Part shown: positions 39,101-51,100 of the stretch, in pieces
How the letters are laid out: every line of letters starts with the position of its first letter
Numbering within the stretch: the stretch's first letter is position 1
Assembly: GCA_038501625.1 (NCBI GenBank)
Contig: JAZAYU010000221.1
Location: 434,001-498,000, forward strand
Direction: 5' to 3'
Source: Corbicula japonica
Taxonomy: Eukaryota > Mollusca > Bivalvia > Venerida > Cyrenidae
DNA length: 64,000 nucleotides
Made by a program: the position numbers and the translations under genes
Notes under the pieces: model-generated
Seen by the model: only the letters and a program-made list of their open reading frames with translations
Told to the model about the DNA's origin: nothing
Database searches by the model: none

Positions 39101-42100
39101 TAGTAGTCAGTCATCCTGCTGTAAGGATGCTAGCAGTCTTGTAGTAGTCAGTCATCCGGCTGTACGGATGCTAGCAGTCTTGTAGTAGTCAGTCATCCTG
39201 CTGTAAGGTGTAAGGATGCTGGCAGTCTAGTACTAGTCAGTCGTCCTGCTGTAAGGATGCTAGCAGTCTTGTAGTAGTCAGTCGTCCTGCTGTTAGGATG
39301 CTAGCAGTCTTGTAGTAGTCAGTCGTCCTGCTGTAAGGATGCAAGGAGTCTAGTACTAGTCAGTCGTCCTGCTGTAAGGATGCTAGCAGTCTTGTAGTAG
39401 TCAGTCATCCGGCTGTATGGATGCTAGCAGTCTTGTAGTAGTCAGTCATCCTGCTGTAAGGATGCTAGCAGTCTAGTAGTAGTCAGTCATCCTGCTGTAA
39501 GAATGCTAGTAGTCTTGTAGTAGTCAGTCGTCCTGCTGTTAGGATGCTAGAAGTCTTGTAGTAGTCAGTTGTCCTGCTGTAAGGATGCTAGCAGTCTAGT
39601 AGTAGTCAGTCGTCCTGCTGTAAGGATGCTAGCAGTCTAGTAGTAGTAGTCAGTTATCCTGCTGTAAGAATGCTGGCAGTCTAGTACTAGTCAGTCGTCC
39701 TGCTGTAAGGATGCTAGCAGTCTAGTAGTAGTCAGTCAACCTGCTGTAAGAATGCTAGCAGTCTAGTACTAGTCAGTCATCCTGCTGTAAGGATGGTAGC
39801 AGTCTAGTAGTAGTCAGTCATCCGGCTGTAAGGATGCAAAGAGTCTTGAAGTAGTCAGTCATCCTTCTGTAAGGATGCTAGCAGTCTAGTAGTAGTCAGT
39901 CGTCCAGCTGTAAAGATGCTAGCAGTCTTGTAGTAGTCAGTCGTCCTGCTGTTAGGATGCTAGCAGTCTAGTACTAGTCAGTTGTCCTGCTTTAAGGATG
40001 CTAGCAGTCTAGTACTAGTCAGTCGTCCTGCTCTAAGGATGCTAGCAGTCTAGTAAAAGTCAGTCGTCCTGCTGTAAGGATGCTAGCAGTTTAGTAGTAG
40101 TCAGTCATCCTGCTGTAAGGATGCAAAGAGTCTTGAAGTAGTCAGTTATCCTGCTGTAAGGATGTTAGCAGTCTAGTAGTAGTCAGTCGTCCAGCTGTAA
40201 AGATGCTAGCAGTCTTGTAGTAGTCTGTCGTCCTGCTGTTAGGATGCTAACAGTCTAGTACTAGTCAGTTGTCCTGCTTTAAGGATGCTAGCAGTCTAGT
40301 ACTAGTCAGTCGTCCTGCTTTAAGGATGCTAGCAGTCTAGTAGTAGTCAGTCATCCTGCTGTAAGGATTTTAGCAGTCTAGTAGTAGTCAGTCGTCTGGC
40401 TGTAAGGAGGCTAGAGTCAGTCGTCTTGCTGTAAGGATGCTAGCAGTCTTGTAGTAGTCAGTCGTCCGGCTGTAAGGATGCTAGCAGTCTAGTACTAGTC
40501 AGTCATCCTGCTATAAGGATGCTAGCAGTCTAGTACTAGTCAGTCGTCCTGCTGTAAGGATGCTAGCAATCTAATAGTAGTCAGTTGTCCTGCTGTAAGG
40601 ATTCTAGCAGTCTAGTAGGTGTCAGTCATCCTGCTGTAAGGATGCTAACAGTCGTGCATTTGAAATATGCCCAAAATAATATAAAAGTTTTAAAAAATTC
40701 CAATGCGTATACCATAATTGCAATTAAACAACTTTGTTCTGCTGAACTAGCTCTCTTGTAGTCCTACACTGTACATGATAAGGCTGAATTGTTCATGCAC
40801 TTATACCTGATTATACTGAACCTGGTAATTATTGGTACATTATCAAACCAAAGAGACAAGAAAGGATATTGTAGACTTGAGATTTTCTGCTTTCAGATCC
40901 TGCTCAACCCTCAGAGTCTTTCTGTGCCTTCTTTCTCAGGGGTAAAGCTCTGCCATCAGCTCTGTCAGCCGAAGTCTCTGCCAAGTACATCAGCACCACA
41001 GGTACATAGATTGTCTCTTATAGAGAGCAACAATTATTTATAAGTCTGTGGCAGTTATGTTGAAACAAACTGATGAACCTTTTTTCAAACAGTGTAGATC
41101 CTAATCAGATAGTGAAGATGTGCCAGCTGATCTGGATCTACACTGGTTGCACTGGATCTATAATAGTTCCAAGGCAATAATCCCTGTTTACACAAATATT
41201 AACTGCCTGAAAGTAACACTTGGATAAATTTCCCCATTAACTAACATTTGGTGGTGGATAAGGAAGTTTTAAGAAACTTTGTTCCTGATCATCAGAACAA
41301 AAGTAAAACCATATGTGGGTTAACCCTTTCCTCCATAGATACACCTTTATTGCATAGGCGAACAGTTTAGATTCAGATCAGCCTATCCGTGCCATCTGAT
41401 CAGGATCTAAACTGTTCACTTTTTGATTCGTTAGGTTATTTCTGACCAAAATGCAACCAGCGCAAAACGGATGTGCCGGCTGATCTGGATCTACACTGGT
41501 CGCACACGCTTAAAAAGGCGTATATGGAGGAAAGGGTTAAGGACAAAAATTGCAAGTGTTGCATTTATTCATCTTCCATTTTATTTCATAACAATTTAAC
41601 ATTTCTTGATGTAATCTTCTGTTAGAGGAGGATAACATAGAGAGCAGTAAGTATGCTTGTTTAAATATGACTGTACAGTTCCAGTTATAGACCCATGAAA
41701 AGATATATCTGTTTAGTTACTGTTTTATTTTGACAATTTACATATGTTTTTCAGTTGTTCTTTAGTTTGGTTAATTTATGTGGGACATTACAGGCACAAT
41801 ATGAAATTAACCATTTCTCTGCTAAACACAATGTTTGTTTAATTTAAAACCAGTGTAGACCCAGTACAGACTATGTGTCCATTCAGTATCCAAGGTTATA
41901 AAACTGAGCATGGAAACCAGTCTCAAATCTCAAGCATCTGATTGGCTGAAATGGCGACCAGTCACCATTTCAGCCAATCAGATGCTTGAGATTTGAGACT
42001 GGTTTCCAATCTCAGCTTTATAACCTTCAGCCCGGTTGATCAGGGTCTACACTGTTCTTAATTCAAGCAATACATTTCTGTAGTAACTTGGTAATAATAA

Positions 42101-45100
42101 ATGGACTGGTATCTATTTTTTTTTTTAAAGCAAATTCGTTAAGTAATTTCAGTGCTTAAAGGGAGGGATTTTTTTACCTTCACACTATTATGATATATGT
42201 ATATCTTACACAAGTGCATTATACCCATTTTCGGTTTACATGGATGCATTTCATGTAGAATAATCAGTCAGTGATAATATGGTTCTGCTTACTTTCTTAC
42301 TGAAATTTAGATATTTAGACACAGATATTTGGTGCATCTTTGGCAGTTTTGCATCCATGCTAATTTAACTCATTACGGCCTATATGGCTCAAATCCCATG
42401 GGTGTACAGTGTAGATCCATCCATGCAGTCTGTTCAGTAACTACACTGTCTTGGTCCTAATAACCCAATGAACCTAAAAGCGAACAGTGTAGATCACAAT
42501 CAGACAACAAGTCAGTGCAGTCTAATCTGGATCTTCACTGGTTGCCCGTGGGATAATAGTCAAATCAATGGAGTAAAGAGTTAAAATTTACATTAACCCT
42601 TTCCTGTATAAATACACCTTTATTGCTAGGGCGAACAGTTTAGATCCAGATCAGCCGGCACATCTGTGCCGTCTGATCAGGATCTAAACTGTTCGCTTTT
42701 TGATTCATTAGGTTATTTCTGACCAAAATGCGACCAGTGCAGATCCTGATCAGACGGCACAGATGTGCCGGCTGATCTGGATCTACACTGGTGGCACATG
42801 AGTAAAAATGCGTATATATACAGGAAAGGGTTATACTGCACCAAACTTTGGAAATGTGATATACACTCTGACATCATTAATCCTGACTGTAAAAAGTACA
42901 TGGGCACTTCCAGTTTAGAAACCCCCTTCCCCAGCCGGAGTTTAGTGCTTGTTATGAGGTGTAAAATATAATCTTATATTAGACCCTAAGTCAGAGGTAG
43001 GTTGTTAACTGTAAATTAGGATGTTTCTTGTTATGCATGGCCAAAGCAAGAATTTATCAAATTTCAAGAAATATATTGAACGTTTTCTTTCAACCTTTTT
43101 GAAATTCACAGTGGATTATCTCCCTTGGCTAAATGGATAGAGAATTTGAGAGCATTTGAATGACTATTTTTCAGATGTCCTAATTTGGTCTGCTCTGCTA
43201 TGCAATATGATTGTTTCATTGAAAAAAATATATAAGTGAAAAACAGAACTATCAGTTCTAAATTCCTATTTGCAGGTGCTGTTAGAGTGGCGTCAGCGCA
43301 CATCAAGCTTCCACTGAAGTTGATTGTCCGGCCGGTGCTGCCAGTGAAAAATGCAGTCCATAAAATAACGCTCGATACTAACAAACCACCAGCAAACCTC
43401 AATGATATATTCCCAGGTTTGTATGTATTCATGCAATAGTCGAAATTTTTAACTGCTTTTACTGTGAGACTGATAAAATTTTGCCAGGAGAATTTTTTAG
43501 AGCTGCCTTTTCACACTTCAGGGTAGAATACTTTAATGTGTCAGATGTAGTTAATGTTAATAGTACTACTGTGTGATGCCTATAAATGACTGATAAGGGC
43601 CCAAGATCATAAAAGTAAGTTTTGAGATCAGTCTCAAATCTCAAGGATCTGATTGGCTGAAATGGCGACTGGTCGCCATTTCAGCCAATCAGATCCTTGA
43701 GATTTGAGACTGATCTCCAGATTTTGTTTTATGATCTTGGGCACAGGAGCTAATTTCACTGAAAGATTGGACTAAGCGGTACATTTTAGGATATGTTGTG
43801 AGTTAATGTTAATGCTAAAACAACTTTGGCTTTAAATATATTTACTCATACATTTACTGTTAGAATGTTACATTGCATTTACTTTCCAAATTTTGATATT
43901 TTAAACACTTAATATTTTCATCCTCATACTTGTCCAGGCACCTTTATTTTGTATACATAAACCTATTTGTTCATGATTACCCTGATTTGATTTGTAGATT
44001 TACTGGGAGAGAATGCAGGGGGACAGGGAGCAGCCTTGGGCTTCCAGTATTTTGGTGGACCTGTGGTAACAGTACTTGCCTCAAAAACCTCAAGTGAGTT
44101 CAAGTCTAAGTTTAACCAGTATAGATCCAGATCAGCTGGCATATCTGATCAGGATCTGCACCATTTGCTTTTTGGTCAGAAATGTAACCTTATTAGTAAA
44201 AAAGCAAACAGCACAGATGTATCTGCTGATCTGGATCTACATTGTTCGCCCTTGCCATAAATGTGGAAAAAAGGGTTAATAACTTGAGATTCAGCGTCTG
44301 TTGTTGTTAATCCTCTCCCCCATGGTATGCCATTAATTATGTGGGAGACCACTGTACATCCAGATTAGGAGGCACATCCTTGCAGTCTGATCAAGATATT
44401 AACTGTTTGTTTCTTGGTCAGAAATAACCTAGTGAATCTAACAGCGAAAAGTGTAGATCTTGATCAGCATGCACAGATAGGATCAACATTTGTCGCATGT
44501 TAGATACAGACTAAAGGGTTACCCTTGTGGCCTTCAGTAAAAGGTTGGTTTACCGAATATACATTTTCCTTGCTTTAACCAGCTAAATCAATAACATGGT
44601 CTTGAATTCCTTTCATTCTGAGCAGGTCCATTTTTTTTGGTTAATAGGAGTTCATTACAGAAGTTTATTGCCTAAACAGCAAACATTTTTTCAAATAAAT
44701 TGTTTGCTCAGGAAGTTTCCCATGCATGTGTTTTCTTTATATTGAAATGTTTGGCTTGTTAATTCTTGTAATAGACTTACCTTTTTTTTGGCTTGAGTCA
44801 GTTAAACATGGTTCATGGGTATAGAATTTATTTTCTGAAAATGGGACACTTAGATGCTCAGGCTGATCCTGGTCTAAAGGTTATAAAACTGAGATGGAAA
44901 CCAGTCTCAAATCTCAATAATCTGATTGGCTGAAATGGCAACTGGTCACCATTTCAGCCAATCAGATGCTTGAGATTTGAGACTGGTTCCAAGCTCAGTT
45001 TTATAACCTTGGGGCCGGTAGAACAATTCTGAGATTGTGCTCAGTTTGAACCAATCAGGTTGCTCAACTTGCTGAGATCTGAAACTAGTCTACATAATCA

Positions 45101-48100
45101 ATTGTATAAACTTGGAGACATGTTACAATGTGAAAACTTCTTATCTCAGAACTGAAAGCCTGTCTTTGCAGCAAAGCGAACAACCTTGGATGCTTATATG
45201 GTATACAATGTATGTAGTCAATCTTGGTCTAAGATTCTAAAATGAGATTGGAGACCAGTCCAAAATCTCAAGCATCTGATTGTCTGAAACAGTGGCCAAT
45301 TGCCATTTCAGCCAATCAGATGCTTGAGATTTGAGACAGGTCTCCAGTTTTAGTTTTATGATCTTCAGCCCAGCTCTTACTTATTTCAGAAACTCCTGTT
45401 TGTGTTTTTCAGATCGGTACAGACTGCAGTGTGATTTATTTGAAGGCTTGTGGTATGTGGCCAAAGAACTCTCTGCGAGATTGAATGGTCATTTTAACAA
45501 GGGAAATATAGGTGGCTTCAGTCTGTATTTTAGTGGCCAGGTGCCGCTAAATGATTACTTTGATATCATAGACTCTCACTTTGAGGTAGGTATATTTTGT
45601 TATTATACCCTAAATTGGGATACTTTAGTCTTATTTAACAATTAGCCTAATTTTCCACCCATGTGAAACAGCGAAAATTAAACACACCAAAAAATGTCTC
45701 AGGTAATAAATTTAATTGAGGTAGTAAAAACATATCAATAAATGTAATTAAAGTCAGCATGTTTCACACTTAAGGAAGGCTTCCCCTAATGAGCTTCGGT
45801 CGACATCGCTACGGTTCGGTCGCGGCCGTAGATATCGTTATTGCCCGGTGAAAAATGTAATTTTACCAAATAACACGAAATAAATTGTAAATGTTTAGGT
45901 TAAAAGTTAAAATGGTTCAAAATATGTTATAGAGGACAAACATTTCGACATATATCATGTTTAGTAAGAAAATAATTTAAAAAATCCAAGTTCCGGTCAC
46001 CTGACGCTTTGTTAATTCCCTGCTTGCAAACCGAAAGTACAAAACCTAATGCAGGTAGAACGTGATTTTTGAGAGAGATTCAATGCTCGTAATCGTCAAA
46101 CAATACAGAAACAACCCAGTAGAGCTTTATTGACAGAACACAACTACGCTAACGAATATTTGTGCGACGAAGATCCCTGTAAAAATCCAGGTTTCAAATA
46201 CGGACAGGTTTAAAACACGGCCCGGTCGTAAAATAAAATACGGCCCAAAAAGGAAAACACCGTTCTCCCTTTAACTTTTTATGCCCCCGCCATGTAATGG
46301 CGGAAGGGCATATAGTGTTCACCCTGGCTGTGTGTGTGTCAGTGTGTGTGTTTGTTCGAAAATCGTGTCCGCTCTGTAACTTTGTTATTTCTTATTGGAT
46401 TTTAAAATAACTTGGTATGAATGTTCACCATATCAAGACGGTGTGTCGCGTACAATACCCATGCCTGTAGGTCCAAGGTCAAGGTCGCTGTTACTAAAAA
46501 TAGAATTTTCTTGTCCAGGGTGTAACTTCCTTATAAATGGAGGGATTTCAAAATAACTTGGCACAAATGTTCACCATGACAAGGCGGTGTGTTGCATACG
46601 ACACCCATGCCTGTAGGTCCAAGGTCAAGGTCACTGTTACTTAAAATAGAATTTTGTTGGAAAAATCTTGTCCGCTCTGTAACTTTGTTATTTCTTATTG
46701 GATTTTAAAATAACTTGGTATAAATGTTTACCATATCAAGACGGTGTGTCGCGTACAATACCCATGCCTGTAGGTCCAAGGTCAAGGTCACTGTTACTAA
46801 AAATAGAATTTTCTTGTCCGGGCTGTAACTTCCTTATGAGTGGAGGGATTTCAAAATAACTTGGCACAAATGTTCACCATGATAAGGCGGTGTGTCGCGT
46901 ACAACACCCATGCCTGTAGGTCCAAGGTCAAGGTCACTGTTACTAAAAATAGAATTTTGTTGGAAAAATCTTGTCTGCTCTGTTACTTTGTTATTTCGTA
47001 TTGGATTTTAAAATAACTTGGTATAAATGTTCATCATATCAAGACGGTGTGTCGCGTACAATACCCATGCCTGTAGATCCCAAGGTCAAGGTCACTGTTA
47101 CTAAAAATAGAATTTTCTTGTCCAGGCTGTAACTTCCTTATGAATGGAGGGATTTCAAAATAACTTGGCACCAATGTTCACCATGATAAGGCGGTGTGTC
47201 ATGTACAACACCCATGCCTAAAGGTCAAAGGTCAAGGTCACTGTTACTAAAAATAGAATTTTGTTATAAAAATCTTGTCTGCTCTGTTACTTTGTTATTT
47301 CTTATAAAAGGATTTTAAAATAACTTGGTATAAATGTTCATTATATCAAGACGATGTGTTGTGTACAATACCCATGCCTGTAGGTCCAAGGTCAAGGTCA
47401 CTGTTACAAAAAATAGAAATTTCTTGTACTGGCTATAACTTCGTTATTAACAGAGTGATTTCAAAATAATTTGGCACAAATGTTCACTATGACAAGGCGT
47501 TGTGTTGTGTACAATTCCCATGCCTGTAGGTCCAAGGTCAAGGTCACTATTACTAAAACCAGAATTTTCTTGTCTGGGCTGTGAGTTTGTTATTACTTAT
47601 TGGATTTTCAAATAACTTGGTATAAATGTTCACCATGACAAACATGCATAGCGGGGGCATCCGTGTCCTATGGACACATTTCTAGTTGATTTCCTAAGAT
47701 ATCTTCAAAATTCTTTTGGCATCTTTAAGATAACATTTGTGGCTATAATAGAATTATTTATTTTGAAAATGTTTCAACTAGAAGATAAATTTATTTCGTC
47801 TTATAGATGGGCCGTCTCTTGACTAAAATCTAGTCGGAAACGGAAAACACGGTCCCACCCTTTAATTTCTTTATTTTAAAATATATCTTTAAAATTCTTT
47901 TTGCATATTAAATAGGACTTTACAAGCTATGTGAGAAACATTTTATGTTGAAAATATCTTAATTAGAAATTAAATTAAGGGGTAGGACTGTGTTTTCCGT
48001 TTCACACAGTACTTTGAACTCTTATTAAATCTGCAATCTTTTGCTCTGTGTTATGGTGAACAGTACTTGTATTATTGCAGAAATCACTGCAGTGTTATAG

Positions 48101-51100
48101 TATATTTATCTATTAAGATAAACATCTTTTAGATGTAGTCATGTTTAGTAAAATGATGAAATTTCATTTTATGTCTTTTTTGCTCATGGTCAGTATCTCA
48201 AAACAGTGGGTAGTCCTTTTCAAATCTTAATTTCTGAAGTTAACTATGGTAAAAATATTTCAAATTGTTATATGTTACTCAGTTATGATTATAGATGATA
48301 TTTATGTAATGTTTATTGATGTACCAATTTTAATTTTTTGAAAAAATAGGCTAAAGTGACTTCGGCTATTTTGGTTTTTCGAGAATTTAAAGGAATTCCT
48401 GTATACCGTCACTAAAGTTTTCACAAATATAATAGCTATTTTATTAAAATCACTCTTGATATGAACTTTTATAACAAGAATAATTATATCTGCAGTGAAT
48501 TAATGCTTTTTTGCATAGAAATTTGTCCAAAAACTTCAAAAAAATAAACTTTTTTGAAATAATATACCTTAGTTTTTTCCCGTACACAAAAAGAGAAGTC
48601 GGGGGATTAAAAAATGTGAAAATGCAAAAAGCACACGGTAAAAATTTGTTTAAATGTGTATTTAAATAAGATAATGCAAATACATCACAAATATTGCAAG
48701 TTTTAGTTAGTATGAAAATTTTCCCATTAGGGGAAGACTTCCTTAAAGAACAACATCGCTATTTATTGCTTATAAAAGCTACTCCATAAATCTCACGACT
48801 TTGATTTATAGTTTAATCTTTTCAATTTGTTTTGAGTGCTATGTGTTGGGAAAATAGTGAAAATGTCAATATTGAAATATTTTAATGACATATGTCAAAA
48901 ATTAAACTAGCGAAATTAAAACTGAAGCACTCTTGGCCGAAACATATAGCTACTTTACAAGTATGACTCTTGTAGACACAACTAGACACAACATACATGT
49001 ACATGTTTTTGTTTTTACCAGTACAGGATTTAATTAATGACCAATAGGGAAGGTGAGTTTTTCAATTCACTATGTTTGAGGTTCTTCAATGAGATTGAAC
49101 CAAATTAAAAGGGTGGTAGTACAGTACAATTTTTTTATTAAAAAGCTCAAAGGAAAAAAAATAAAGAGAACAAAACATGTCGAATATAAAAATCTTGTTA
49201 CCAGTTCATGTTATTAACGGAAATGCAAATTACAGCTTATTCCTTCTAACTCTGTTTGGTGTGATGTACAAACACAAATCAAACAGTACAATTTTGGATC
49301 AGTGCTGAATGAAGGTATGCATCTTGATAAATAAGTGCAAAAAATTATTTAATTGTGGTAGGCCTCCTCATAAAAATAAGTGTGAGTTTTATTTGACAAA
49401 AATGCCTTGAAAGAAAATCTCTTCCAGTCTCAAAAAATTGAATTTTTTATGACATTTTATTTCTTTTAACAGCACAGGGTAAATGCAGAAGGATGCAAGG
49501 AAATGCTTTCACAGAGGGCTGCTCAATTCCGTGCCATCCAGCGCCGCCTGCTCACCCGTTTTAAAGACAAAACTCCCGCGCCCTTACAAAACCTTGACAC
49601 TCTGCTCGAGGGAACTTACCGACAATTGATACACCTAGCAGAGACGATACAGGAAAATGATTTAGCTTTAGAAGTGGCATCAAACTCACTTAGTTGTGCA
49701 ACAAACTTGTTTAATTTTATAATAAAACTGTGGACTAATATGTCAGAGGAGGAATATGAAATTCTCAAGTCCAGTATAACACCACTGGTAGTCGATACAC
49801 TGGAAGCGGTGAGTTTACATTCTATTCTAAGAGTTAATTTTACATCATGGCTATAGCAGTATACATTATTTGTGGTTAACCCTTTCCTCCATATATACGC
49901 CTTTTTACGCATCCATGCCGTCTGATCAGGATCTGCACTGGTTGCATTTTGGTCAACAAATCAAAAAGCGAACAGTTTAAATCCTGATCAGATGGCACGG
50001 ATGTGTGGGCTGGTCTGGATCTAAACTGTTCATCCTTGCAATAAAGGTGTTTCTATGGCATAAAGGGTTAACTTGGTTTGTAAGTGCTTTCCCTCCCCCT
50101 CTGGTTTTTAGAGGGTTAAGACTACATGTAAGGTGCAAATTTAACTTGTCCATAACTTTGGCTATAGTTTAGCCATTTCTTAACACTTCTTAACAAACTT
50201 TTGTTGTTTTTACTCTGACTGGGTAACCGAGGGCAATACACATGTTCATCTGATAACCCATCTGGTATACATGTACTATGAATTTGATTGTAATTATTTT
50301 ACCCCTGCTTCGAAGAAAAGAGGGGTTTATATTTTTTACCCTTGTCCGCTGTTCTTCCGTCCGTAACAAAATTTCTGTCGCAGTTTTCCAGGCAACTATA
50401 ACATGCAGCAGTCTGATATTTTTCATATTGCTTTATCCTATAGTTCCATATGGTGTAAAGCGATTTTATGCTCCTTGCTCATCTACTTCTTGTTTACCGA
50501 CTTTTTAAGATTTTGTTACTATACAAGTGTGCTACACAATCCAAAGGGCATCTTTAACACTATATAGGTGCATTACATAATCCAAAGTGCATCTTTATTG
50601 AAATCAAATTACATTTTGAAAGTCATATGTCTCACAGTGGGGGTATCACTAGTGAGCGTTACATCACACATTTACTTCTTGTTTTAGTTTCCATTTTGAA
50701 ACATTATTCTGTTGTGCTTTAGGGTTGGGAAGAAACAGTTGATGCTGCAGTGACTCACCTGCTACGAACCACGTTAGCCAAGTCTGCAAAGGACCAGACC
50801 TTGAACCCTCAGCCCCTCAAGCTCCCGGAAGATACAAGTAAAGTAAAGAAGCATATTGCATTACTGTGTGATAAACTGAGTAAAGGAGCTCGCCTTGTTG
50901 ATGGTCTTCCTGTGAATTTAAGCGGTAAGATAAAAGGCTTTTCACTTACTTAGCATAATTTATATGTGGTCCTTTTCTTCATAAGAATTATAAATCATGC
51001 AGTTTTCCCTAACAATTTACTGTACACTTAGTTTTTCAGTCTGCTTTAGAAGTATTATCACAATTATTTCTCCATATTACAAGAAATGGACTGCTTCCCA

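Noticed and set aside
39051..40655. CRISPR-like array
   Set aside because: Same reason: 41-bp head-to-tail units without spacers.
43106..43432. 108-codon minus-strand frame
   Set aside because: It is antisense to a confidently assigned BBS9 exon (43276-43416) and has no family resemblance.
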